Of a stretch of 64,000 nucleotides of DNA, positions 25,728 through 34,023 are shown piece by piece. The stretch's first letter is position 1. Each line of letters begins with the position of its first letter. The stretch comes from Metallococcus carri (GTDB lineage Bacteria; Actinomycetota; Actinomycetes; Actinomycetales; Dermatophilaceae), in the NCBI RefSeq assembly GCF_011440275.1, contig NZ_JAAOIV010000002.1, forward strand, positions 310,001 through 374,000. The letters run 5' to 3'. Both the position numbers and the translations under genes were made by a program. The notes under the pieces were generated by a model that was given only the letters and a program-made list of their open reading frames with translations, had not been told where the DNA came from and made no database searches.

Positions 25728-27671
25728 TCAGCCGTCCGCGTTGCGGCGCACCGCCGGCGCCGCCCAGGTCCAGATCATCGCGGCCGCCTCGGGCGTGAAG
25801 TGCAGGGTGTCGTGATAGAGCGGTATGCCGCGCACGGTCGGGGTGAACCCGCCCCCGCACAACTGGGCGTTGAGGTCGAGCAGGTGCGCGCGCGGTGTCG
25901 ACTTCACCCAATCGGCGATCACGCCATTGGCCCAGCCGACCATGGCGTCATTGCTGCCCTTGGCCGCGAAGAACCGCAGCGAGGGGTCGAGCTTGTTCGG
26001 GTCGATGCGCCGGCACGGCAGGTTCATCACCGTCACCGACCGGGCTCCGTTGCGGTTCGCCGACTGCCAGATCGAGGTGAGCGACTGCCGGATCAGCGCG
26101 GCGGCCTGCGGCGTGCCCGGAGCGGCCGGACCGGACGGCGTCTGATGGTCGGTGAGGTAGTGCGTGCCGGCGATCAGCAGCAGGGTGCGGTCGAAATACT
26201 GACCGAATTTCACCGGCCAGTCCTTGCGCCAGTTCGCGCAGACCTGTGACTCGGGCTGCTGCTGCCCGGCGACGACGAGCGGCTGGGTCATCAGGTCGCA
26301 ACCGATCGCCGCGAAGTCGTTGAGCTCGAGGTCCCGGTACGCCTTCGGCGGGTAGCCCTTGACCAGTGAGACCGCGACCGAGTCGCCAACGACGCCGAAC
26401 CGCATCGGGGCACCGCTTCGAGGGATGTATGCCGGCTGCCCGGCCACCAGCGGGGGCACGTCGGCCAGCCCCGGTTGCGGGGTGCGCCACAACGCGAAGC
26501 CGGCGGCGGCGACCGCGACCACGGTGCCGAAGGCGATCACCCGGCCCTGCAGCCTCGTGCGGACGAAGGCCCGCAGGCCGTGCTGCAGGATCGGCGCCTC
26601 GAGGTAGCGGAAGCTCAGTGCCGCCAGCGCGACCGTGAGGGCGAACTGGATCGTGCCGGCGACCACGGTCGGCATACCGGAGAGGGGCAGCCAGAGACCG
26701 ATCGGCCAGTGGTACAGGTAGAGCCCGTAGGAGATCCGGCCGAGGAAGACCAGCGGCGCCCAGCCGACGATGCGGTTCAGCGGCAGGTCGCGGCGGTCGG
26801 TGGCCGAGGCTCCCATCAGCGCGGCAGCGACCGCGAAAAGCAGCATGCCGCCGTTGTTGTAGGCCCACGCGGAGGTCGGCGACAGCACGAAGAGCGCGCT
26901 CAGCGAGACGACGAAGCCGATCAACCCGAGGGCTTGGGCCGTGCCCCGCGACAGCTGCCGCGGGAAGCGGCCGCGGTCGTCGCGCCCGAAGACGAAGGCG
27001 GCCGCGACGCCGACCAGCAGCGCGAGCAGCCGGGTGTCGGTGCCGTAGTAGACCCGCGGCAGCGAATCCAGACCGCGATAACCGACATGCGCGGTCCACC
27101 AGGTGGCTGCCACCGCAGCGGCTGACACCACCAGCACCCGTCGCGAGCGCCGGCGAGTGAGTGCGCAGACCCCGAGGATGAGGAAGGGGATCAGCACGTA
27201 GAACTGCTCCTCGACCGAGAGCGTCCACGCGTGCCGTAGCGGCGACGGCGAGCCCACCATGTCGAAATAGGCGTCCTGGCGAGAGATCAACCTCCAGTTG
27301 AGGTAGAACCCCACGGTGCCCAGCGCGTCGCCGCCGAATTGGCTTTTCTGCTGGGGCGGCTGGGTCAGCCAGGTGTGCAGCAGCACCGCGGTCACCAGGA
27401 CCAGCATCGCGGGCAGCACCCGGCGAGCGCGGCGCCGGTAGAACTCGAGCACCGCGATCCGGCCGGTGCGCACCCGCTCGTGGATCAGCAGCCGGGCGAT
27501 GAGATAACCGGAAAAGACGAAGAAGTGGTTGATGCCGACCCAGCCACCAACGAGGAAGGTCGCCCCGAAGTGGAAGGCGACCACCAGGGAAACGAAGAAG
27601 CCGCGGTAGCCGTCGATCGCGGCCGAGCGGTCCGCTGGCCGCCGAGGTGCGGCCTGGGTGCGAGCGCTCAC
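25728..27671 (-). CDS. Acyltransferase 3 with C-terminal SGNH domain
   Basis: 647 aa. The N-terminal OafA-type membrane domain covers residues 1-380 or so: AIDGYRGFFVSLVVAFHFGA with the conserved His, FFVFSGYLIARLL, FYRRRARRVLPAM, HAWTLSVEEQFYVLIPF. The exported SGNH-hydrolase-like domain starts at FGVVGDSVAVSL (block I, GDS) and ends with HDTLHFTPEAAAMIW (the Asp/His block). Such fusions O-acylate surface glycans, passing the acyl group to the outside. GTG 27671 overlaps the next acyltransferase (GTGA), so the two are co-translated. Confidence 0.9.
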   Translation of the reverse strand: MSARTQAAPRRPADRSAAIDGYRGFFVSLVVAFHFGATFLVGGWVGINHFFVFSGYLIARLLIHERVRTGRIAVLEFYRRRARRVLPAMLVLVTAVLLHTWLTQPPQQKSQFGGDALGTVGFYLNWRLISRQDAYFDMVGSPSPLRHAWTLSVEEQFYVLIPFLILGVCALTRRRSRRVLVVSAAAVAATWWTAHVGYRGLDSLPRVYYGTDTRLLALLVGVAAAFVFGRDDRGRFPRQLSRGTAQALGLIGFVVSLSALFVLSPTSAWAYNNGGMLLFAVAAALMGASATDRRDLPLNRIVGWAPLVFLGRISYGLYLYHWPIGLWLPLSGMPTVVAGTIQFALTVALAALSFRYLEAPILQHGLRAFVRTRLQGRVIAFGTVVAVAAAGFALWRTPQPGLADVPPLVAGQPAYIPRSGAPMRFGVVGDSVAVSLVKGYPPKAYRDLELNDFAAIGCDLMTQPLVVAGQQQPESQVCANWRKDWPVKFGQYFDRTLLLIAGTHYLTDHQTPSGPAAPGTPQAAALIRQSLTSIWQSANRNGARSVTVMNLPCRRIDPNKLDPSLRFFAAKGSNDAMVGWANGVIADWVKSTPRAHLLDLNAQLCGGGFTPTVRGIPLYHDTLHFTPEAAAMIWTWAAPAVRRNADG

Positions 27672-29650
27672 CGGCCGGCTTCCACATTGGCGATGATCTT
27701 CGGCGCCAGCCAGCCCCACACCATCGGGGTGGCCGCGGGCGAGAAGTGGATGCCGTCGCCATACAGCTCGATGCCGTCGACGCTCGACCGGGGTCCGGCG
27801 CCGCAGACGGCGCCGCGCAGGTCGATCAGCGGCACCTTGTTGCGGGCGGCCCAGGAGGCGACCAGCCCGTTGGTATGCCGGGGGTCCTCCCCTTCCTCGA
27901 TCAGCCCGGGCCGTGAACGCATCGCGGTCGCGACATCGGGCGGGACCAGCTTGCTCAACGGCCGGCACGGGACGTTGACGACCTGCAGGCGCTTGCCCGC
28001 GGCGCGCGCGGCCGCGAGATAGCGGTCGAAGGTGGCCGACACCGCGGCCGGATAGGACGGATCGGTCCACCAGACGGTTGTGCCGTTGATCCGGTGCGGG
28101 AAGGCGAGCAACGGGCTGGCGAACAGGATCACGTCACTGCCCGGCTGGCGGGCGAGGGTGGTCGCGAGATTGCGTTTGGCCGCAGTGCATTTCGGGTCGT
28201 TGGTGGGCGGCGGCAGCGGCGGTGGGTATTCGATGGTCTGGTCCATCAGGTCGCAGCCGGGGACGGCCAGGTTGTCCACGGTGAAGCCCGGGAAGTTGCG
28301 ATAGGGGAAGTACCGCTGCAGCAGGAAGGGCACCGAGTCGCCGAAGACGGTGACGCGCACCGGGGTGGTCGGCGCGGTGTAGGTGGGCTGGCCGGGGACC
28401 AGCTTCGGGTAGCCGATGACCCAGCTCGCCGCGGGCGTGTTGACCCCGGTGCCGGCCCGTGCGGTCGAGGTGGTCGCCATCGCCGCGGCGGCCAGTGCGA
28501 CCGTGCAGCCGATCGCGAGGGCCCGGCTGCGCAGCCGCCCGTTGCGCCGGCCGACGATGGCCCGCAAACCGCCGGCGATGACCTTCTTCTCGAGCAGCTC
28601 CCAGGACGCGACCGCGATGGTGATGGTGATCGCCATACCGACGACAACATGGGCCCAGACCGGCCAGGTCGGGGTCGCGCGCGCGAGGGCGATGCGGATC
28701 GGCCAGTGCCACAGATAGAGCCCGTAGGACAGCCGGCCGAGATAGGCGAGCGGGCGCCAGCCGAGGATGGTCTGCAGCAGGCCGGGCCTGGTGTCGGCGC
28801 AGGCGACCACCAACCCGGCGGCGAGCAGCGAGGACAGCAGCAGGCCGCCGTCGTAGTACATCCACCCCGCGTAGGGGCGGACGCCGACGAAGGCCCACGC
28901 GTAGAAGGCCAGGCCACCCCAGCCCAGGGCGAGGACGAGGGGGCGCGGCAGCGGACGCGGGCGCGTGCCCGACCGGTTGGGCGCGAACCACAGCCCGGCG
29001 GCGGCACCGACCAGCAGGGTCTGCACGCGCACGTCGGTGCCGTAGTAGGCGTGCGCCTGGGCGGCCTGATCGGCGACACCGACCTGCCGGGTCCACAGCG
29101 CCGAGGCGACCGCGAGCCCGAGCAGGATCAGCGCGCGGTCCCGGCGGGTGCGCACGTAGCGAAAGAGCAGCAGCACGAGGAAGGGCACGACGAGGTAGAA
29201 CTGCTCCTCGACCGCGAGCGTCCACGCGTGCTTGAGCATCGACGGCGTGCCCCATTCGGCGAAGTACTGGTTGTCGGTCAGCACCAGTCGCCAGTTCATG
29301 ACGTAAGCGAGGGTGGCCAGCACGTCGCCACGCAGCCCGGCCTTCAGCTCGTCCTCGGCGACGAAGAAGCAGTACGTGATGACCGCAGCGAGCAGCACGA
29401 AGAGGGCGGGCAGCAACCGGCGGGCCCGGCGCCGGTAGAACTCCAGGATGCGGATCTCACCCCAGACACTGCGCTCCTGGGTGAGCAGCCGCACGATGAG
29501 GAAGCCGGACAGGGCGAAGAAGAGATTGACCGCGACCCACGCTCCCTGCAGCGCCGTGACGCCGAAGTGGTAGGCCATGAACAGCATCATGTCCACGCCG
29601 CGGACGCCGTCGAGCGCAGGGACGTGCCGCGGGCGGCGGGCCTGGTTCAT
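27668..29650 (-). CDS. Acyltransferase 3 with C-terminal SGNH domain
   Basis: 660 aa, paralogous to the protein encoded by the next gene (25728-27671). Membrane domain: ALDGVRGVDMMLFMAYHFGV, FFALSGFLIVRLL, FYRRRARRLLPAL, HAWTLAVEEQFYLVVPFLV. The SGNH domain has block I VTVFGDSVPFLLQRYFP and the C-terminal YGDGIHFSPAATPMVWGW with the Asp-X-X-His pair. It likely O-acetylates or otherwise acylates a surface sugar. ATG 29650 is followed 52 nt upstream (in transcript direction, before it) by the end of the 196-aa protein gene, so the three minus-strand genes may form one operon. Confidence 0.9.
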   Translation of the reverse strand: MNQARRPRHVPALDGVRGVDMMLFMAYHFGVTALQGAWVAVNLFFALSGFLIVRLLTQERSVWGEIRILEFYRRRARRLLPALFVLLAAVITYCFFVAEDELKAGLRGDVLATLAYVMNWRLVLTDNQYFAEWGTPSMLKHAWTLAVEEQFYLVVPFLVLLLFRYVRTRRDRALILLGLAVASALWTRQVGVADQAAQAHAYYGTDVRVQTLLVGAAAGLWFAPNRSGTRPRPLPRPLVLALGWGGLAFYAWAFVGVRPYAGWMYYDGGLLLSSLLAAGLVVACADTRPGLLQTILGWRPLAYLGRLSYGLYLWHWPIRIALARATPTWPVWAHVVVGMAITITIAVASWELLEKKVIAGGLRAIVGRRNGRLRSRALAIGCTVALAAAAMATTSTARAGTGVNTPAASWVIGYPKLVPGQPTYTAPTTPVRVTVFGDSVPFLLQRYFPYRNFPGFTVDNLAVPGCDLMDQTIEYPPPLPPPTNDPKCTAAKRNLATTLARQPGSDVILFASPLLAFPHRINGTTVWWTDPSYPAAVSATFDRYLAAARAAGKRLQVVNVPCRPLSKLVPPDVATAMRSRPGLIEEGEDPRHTNGLVASWAARNKVPLIDLRGAVCGAGPRSSVDGIELYGDGIHFSPAATPMVWGWLAPKIIANVEAGR

Positions 29651-29701
29651 CGTTCGGTATGACGCGGGTCGAGCACCCGCCGATGGTATGCGGGCAGCGG
29701 A

Positions 29702-30292
29702 TCAGTCGTCGTAGCTACGCCGCCTCGAGGGCCGACCACTCGTCGCGCGAGGGTCGTCGGCCTCGTCTTCGACCCGCTCCCACCGGGACTCGCTGCGCGG
29801 CGGTCGTCGCTTGGCACTGCCGAGGGCGCTCGCGCCGCGCGCCGGCCGGGCGGCGGACTCGTCCAGGTCGTCGTCGTGGTCGTCGAACCCGTCCGCGTCG
29901 TGCTCGTCGTCCCAGTCACGACGGCCGCGGCCGCGCGGTTCGTCGTCCTCGTCGTCCCAGCCCGGTCGGGCCCGGCGCTCCTGGGTCGCCTTGTCGACAC
30001 CGAAGAACCAGGTGCCGAGCGCGAGGGTGAGCAGGCCGATCAGCCCGGCCGCGAAGGCCTTGTACTTGTTCTCGTCGGTGAGGTTCTGGCAGACGTTCTT
30101 GGCGAACTGCTCAGACGGCGGGCTGGAGGCCGAGCCGCACTCGAAGACGCCACCGGAGGTCGTGCGCAGCGACATCGGCACGAGGTAGAAGTAGACGGCG
30201 AGCACCAGCAGGGCCAGCCCGATCAGGATGCAGATCTTGGTGCCGGTCCGCAATTGCAGCACGGAGCGGGTCTTGTCGTCGTGGCTCGGCAT
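29702..30292 (-). CDS. Two-span membrane protein with charged tail
   Basis: 196 aa from ATG 30292 (ATG 30301 is possible). Hydrophobic segments at about 17-37 (ICILIGLALLVLAVYFYLVP) and 78-98 (FAAGLIGLLTLALGTWFFGV) flank an exported loop with two cysteines (ECGSASS, VCQNLT) that could form a disulfide. The last 95 residues are cytoplasmic, almost entirely Asp/Glu/Arg-rich and probably disordered (DDEDDEPRGRGRRDWDDEHD). I do not recognise a family. It heads the minus-strand acyltransferase pair and is divergent from the acyltransferase at 30430. Confidence 0.7.
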   Translation of the reverse strand: MPSHDDKTRSVLQLRTGTKICILIGLALLVLAVYFYLVPMSLRTTSGGVFECGSASSPPSEQFAKNVCQNLTDENKYKAFAAGLIGLLTLALGTWFFGVDKATQERRARPGWDDEDDEPRGRGRRDWDDEHDADGFDDHDDDLDESAARPARGASALGSAKRRPPRSESRWERVEDEADDPRATSGRPSRRRSYDD

Positions 30293-30388
30293 GGCCCGCA
30301 TGCTACCCGCCGGTATCGGATTGCGCGGCGGTTCGAGAAAGCCCCGCCGACCTGCGACGTCACCGGCATACGAGCAGGTCGGCGAAGT

Positions 30389-30394
30389 TAGACT
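30389..30394 (+). promoter_or_regulatory. Putative -10 box of acyltransferase-nucleotidyltransferase operon
   Basis: TAGACT on the plus strand, about 35 nt upstream of the GTG start at 30430, whose GGGGAG site follows at 30420-30425. No clear -35 element is seen. Confidence 0.45.
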
Positions 30395-30429
30395 GCGAGA
30401 GTTTCGCGTCTCGATTCACGGGGAGTCCG

Positions 30430-32391
30430 GTGGCACACCAGCACAAGTCCTTGCCGTATCGCCCGGCGTTGGACGGTCTGCGCGGGATCGCGGTGACCAC
30501 CGTCGTGTTGTTCCACCTCGGGGTCAGCTGGATGCGCGGCGGCTGGCTGGGCGTCGACCTGTTCTTCGTGCTGTCCGGCTTCCTCATCACCTCGCTGCTG
30601 ATGGCCGAGCACGACCGCTGGGGCTCGATCGACCTGCTCGGGTTCTGGACCGCGCGCGCCCGCCGGCTGCTGCCGGCGCTGGTCACCATGCTGCTGGCGG
30701 TGCTGGCACTGTCCTCGGTGTGGACCCTCGCGTCGCGGCGCGCCTCGGTGGCCCTCGACACGCTCTCGGCGCTGTTCTACGTCGCCAACTGGCGGATGCT
30801 GCTGTCCGATGACGCGTATTTCGAGACGCTGTCGCTGCCGAGTCCGCTCAAGCACACCTGGTCGCTGTCGATCGAGGAGCAGTACTACCTCATCTATCCG
30901 CTGTTGCTGAGCGTGCTGCTCGCGATCACCGCCCGGGTGCGCGGGCGGATGAAGCGCCGGCGGGTGCTCGCCGCGATCCTGCTGGCGCTCGCCGCGGTGT
31001 CGGTATGGCGGATGGTCGCCCTCTACCAGCCCGGCACCGACCCGAGCCGGGTCTACTACGGCACCGACACCCGAGCCTTCGAATTGCTGATCGGCGCGGC
31101 CGCGGGTGTGCTGCTCGGGCGGCACGACTTCGGCCGCCGCACGACCCGTCCGGGCGCCCTCGACCGGTTTGCTGCCTGGGCCGCGGTGCCGGCGCTGGTG
31201 ATCTTCCTGGCCGCCTGCGTCGTCGTCGACGACTCGTTCTCGGCGATCTTCCAGGGGTTGCTGGCGGCGCTGTGCCTGATCGCGGTGATCCCGATCGCCG
31301 CGTCAGCCGGGCGCTACCACTCCCCCGTGCAACGCCTGCTGAGCGTCGAGCCGCTGCGCCGGCTCGGGCTGATCAGCTACTCGCTGTACCTGTGGCACTT
31401 CCCGGTGATCGTCTTCCTCAACCCCCAGCGCCTCAGCATGCCGTGGCTGCCGCGCGCGATGATCCAGGCGGCCCTGTCGGTCGGGCTGGCCTATCTGACC
31501 TATCGGTATGTCGAGACGCCCATCCGCCGCCGTGGCTTCGCGGGGCTGCTGCCCGGGCGGCCCGCGCCGAGCCGGGTGCTCGCGTGGTGCGCGGTCCCGC
31601 TGATCGTGCTCGGCGCGTTCCTCATGCCCCGATCGGCGTGGGGTGACACCGAGATCGTCGGCGACACGAGCAAGATCGCGAGTACCCCGCTCACCTACAC
31701 GCCCGCGCCCTACGTGCCCTTGGCCAAGCCGCACGTGGTGACCCTGATCGGCAACTCCATCCCGGACAGCCTGGCCGCGGTCTATCCGCAAAGCGCTCAC
31801 CCGGACATTTACGTGCAGACCACTGTCAATGACGGCTGCGATCCTTTCCCGGGCACCAAGCTGATCGGTGGCGAGCCGCAGCAGATCACCCCCCAATGCC
31901 GCGCCTGGCAGGGCCGATGGACCGTGCCGATCACCAACGGCAAACCCTCGCTCGCCCTGTTCTTCGTGCCGCAAAGCTTCGTCAGCGACTATCAGCTGAA
32001 CGGTCGCACGGTGCGCTTCGGCACCCCCGAATACGCACGCTTCATCAGCGACTCGCTCACCACCGTGCGCGACAAGAGCCTGCAGGCCGGCGCCAAGAAG
32101 TTCGCGGTCACCACCTTGGCGTGCCACAACCTGCCGTTCGCCGATGTGAACAAGGAGTTCGCGCTGATCAACCAGACGCCGAGGGTGATCTGGATCAACG
32201 GTCAGGTCCGCACCTGGGCCACGGCTAACAAGGTGCCGGTCATCGACCAATACGGCTTCCTGTGCACCGGCGGCTATCACGACAAGATCAACGACGCGCC
32301 GCTCTATAAGGACGGGCTGCACTTCACCGAAGAGTCCGGGCCGATCATGTGGTCCTGGCTCGCCCCGCAGCTCCAACGCCTGATCCGATGA
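30430..32391 (+). CDS. Acyltransferase 3 with C-terminal SGNH-like domain
   Basis: 653 aa. The membrane domain follows the family order: ALDGLRGIAVTTVVLFHLGV, FFVLSGFLITSLL, WTARARRLLPAL, HTWSLSIEEQYYLIYPLL. The exported domain begins VTLIGNSIPDSL, so block I reads GNS where the other two have GDS; the serine is kept. The C-terminal DGLHFTEESGPIMWSW keeps the Asp-X-X-His pair. GTG 30430 has GGGGAG 5 nt upstream. It is coupled (ATGA) to the nucleotidyltransferase gene. Activity could differ because of the Asp-to-Asn change. Confidence 0.88.
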   Translation: MAHQHKSLPYRPALDGLRGIAVTTVVLFHLGVSWMRGGWLGVDLFFVLSGFLITSLLMAEHDRWGSIDLLGFWTARARRLLPALVTMLLAVLALSSVWTLASRRASVALDTLSALFYVANWRMLLSDDAYFETLSLPSPLKHTWSLSIEEQYYLIYPLLLSVLLAITARVRGRMKRRRVLAAILLALAAVSVWRMVALYQPGTDPSRVYYGTDTRAFELLIGAAAGVLLGRHDFGRRTTRPGALDRFAAWAAVPALVIFLAACVVVDDSFSAIFQGLLAALCLIAVIPIAASAGRYHSPVQRLLSVEPLRRLGLISYSLYLWHFPVIVFLNPQRLSMPWLPRAMIQAALSVGLAYLTYRYVETPIRRRGFAGLLPGRPAPSRVLAWCAVPLIVLGAFLMPRSAWGDTEIVGDTSKIASTPLTYTPAPYVPLAKPHVVTLIGNSIPDSLAAVYPQSAHPDIYVQTTVNDGCDPFPGTKLIGGEPQQITPQCRAWQGRWTVPITNGKPSLALFFVPQSFVSDYQLNGRTVRFGTPEYARFISDSLTTVRDKSLQAGAKKFAVTTLACHNLPFADVNKEFALINQTPRVIWINGQVRTWATANKVPVIDQYGFLCTGGYHDKINDAPLYKDGLHFTEESGPIMWSWLAPQLQRLIR

Positions 32392-33326
32392 ATATGCCGG
32401 TCGCGGTGGTGCTCGCCGGCGGCCTCGGCTCCCGGTTGCGCCCGCTGACCGAGGTGTTGCCCAAGCCGGCGCTCCCGGTGGCCGGCACCCCCTTGCTCGG
32501 GCTCCAACTGGCCTGGCTGGCCGGTCACGGTGTCCACGAGGCGGTGATCGCCAGCGGCTACGCGGGGGACGCGCTGGCAGCGGCGGTCGGGGACGGGTCG
32601 GCATACGGCGTGCGGGTGAGCTTCGTGCGCGAACCCGCCCCCCTCGGCACCGGCGGCGCGCTCGCCCGGGCGCTGCGCACGCTGCCCACGCCGCCCGAGC
32701 GGGTCATCGTGACCAATGGCGACCAGCTGACCGGGCACGACCTGGGGGCGCAGGTGGTCGCCTCCGAACGTTCCGGTGCGAGCGTCTGCGTGCACGCGCG
32801 CAATGTCCTTGACGCCCGACCGTTCGGGCTGTTGACCCTCGAGGGCGAACAGGTGGTCGCCTTCCGGGAGAAGCCCCCCGCCCCGGTGCCCGGCCTGGTC
32901 AACGCCGGGACCTATGTCGTGCGCCCGTCCGCCCTGACCGACGTGCCCGACGACCGCGAGGTGAGCCTGGAGCGGGAGGTCTTCCCCGCGCTGCTCGCAC
33001 GCGGTGACCTGGTGACCGCGTATGCCGAGGATGCCTACTGCCTCGACGTCGGCACCCCAGTGGCGCTGCGGCAGGCGACCGCCGACCGCATCGCGGCGGG
33101 AGCGCCGGCGGTGGACCCGTCCGCGCGGGTCGCACGCTCGGCCGTCGTCGGCGGCGGCAGCTGGGTCGGTCCGGAGGCCGTGGTCGAGGCCGACGTGCGG
33201 CTCACCGGGACCGTGGTGCTGCCGGGCGCACGGGTCGGTGCGGGATGTGCGCTGGTGGACTGCGTCGTGCAGTTCGGTGCCGCTATCGCCGCAGGCACGC
33301 GCGCCTCCGGCGCCGTCCTCACCTAA
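32388..33326 (+). CDS. Sugar-1-phosphate nucleotidyltransferase, possible HddC
   Basis: 312 aa. The nucleotide-binding start VVLAGGLGSRLRPLTEVLPK, then PLGTGGALARAL and VTNGDQLTG (metal-binding GD) mark the NTP_transferase fold. The last 70 residues have a left-handed beta-helix-like pattern (PSARVARSAVVGGGSWVGPE). It resembles mannose-1-phosphate guanylyltransferases and HddC, which would make GDP-heptose and complete the gmhA-hddA-gmhB route; HddC is usually shorter, so ManC/ManB-like specificity is an alternative. ATG 32388 lies in an ATGA overlap with the acyltransferase. Confidence 0.82.
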   Translation: MNMPVAVVLAGGLGSRLRPLTEVLPKPALPVAGTPLLGLQLAWLAGHGVHEAVIASGYAGDALAAAVGDGSAYGVRVSFVREPAPLGTGGALARALRTLPTPPERVIVTNGDQLTGHDLGAQVVASERSGASVCVHARNVLDARPFGLLTLEGEQVVAFREKPPAPVPGLVNAGTYVVRPSALTDVPDDREVSLEREVFPALLARGDLVTAYAEDAYCLDVGTPVALRQATADRIAAGAPAVDPSARVARSAVVGGGSWVGPEAVVEADVRLTGTVVLPGARVGAGCALVDCVVQFGAAIAAGTRASGAVLT

Positions 33327-33421
33327 CCGAGCGGCCACTTATCGCCGCCCGACCGGCCACTTTTGGACCCTCGTATCTGATGGGTCCGGCTCGCCTATAT
33401 TGGCCGAACAGGGAGCCCCAG

Positions 33422-33898
33422 CTACCCACGGCGCTTGTGAAGCAAACCCCTAAATTTTGACCGCAGAAGCGCTGTGTACGTTTCGTCAAGTTCTCCTTCA
33501 GTGACAGCAATAAGCACTTGGCCGAGCGTATACATCGCCCGGTCTGGTTCCCCAGAGTCGAGCAGCACGAGCGCGCGCAATGACTCGAGCGCCACATGTT
33601 GGGGCCAACGCGCTGCCGCGATGTCAAGTCTGGCTAGGGCCGCGTCATAGCGGTGCAAATTCCGAAACGACGAGACAAGACAAGCTGTAGCGAGTAATTC
33701 GTTCTTTTCGACCAAGCCGAGATCAATCGCCCGCTCGTAATAGTCGACGGCTGTTGCCTCGCGCGAGACTTTGTCCAGGGTCAGGGCTGCTTGAAGGGCA
33801 AGCTCGGCATCGTTGGGGTCAGCGTCTGACTCTTCCGCAAGCCGACGTGCCGCCTCGCGGTCGGATTCCACGGTGCTCATTCCCATCAGCATCTCCAT
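33422..33898 (-). CDS. Small TPR-like protein of lower GC content
   Basis: 158 aa, all helical and without membrane segments. Repeat-like pairs (ADPNDAELALQAALTLDKVS, ATAVDYYERAIDLGLV, RYDAALARLDIAAARWP, LLDSGEPDRAMYTLGQ) fit two to three degenerate tetratricopeptide units, suggesting protein binding. Start ATG 33898 is one of four in-frame ATGs within 20 nt (the last gives MSTVESD). Base composition and codon choice (many A/T third positions) differ clearly from the flanking genes. It sits at the polA-side edge of the glycan locus. No specific function can be assigned. Confidence 0.7.
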   Translation of the reverse strand: MEMLMGMSTVESDREAARRLAEESDADPNDAELALQAALTLDKVSREATAVDYYERAIDLGLVEKNELLATACLVSSFRNLHRYDAALARLDIAAARWPQHVALESLRALVLLDSGEPDRAMYTLGQVLIAVTEGELDETYTALLRSKFRGLLHKRRG

Positions 33899-34023
33899 AC
33901 CCTCGCCTACCCGAATACCCCACTTGCCCGGGACACTCAGCCGGCTATCCGGTCCAACGCGGCCAGTGAGTCCACATCATGTCAACTTTTGGGGCGGCGT
34001 GAGCCCGCGCGCGGTGGGCGTCT

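Noticed and set aside
33327-34023. IS element or attachment site at the low-GC segment
   Set aside because: No transposase, integrase, terminal inverted repeats or target duplication was found; only a repeated CGGCCACTT at 33333-33363.
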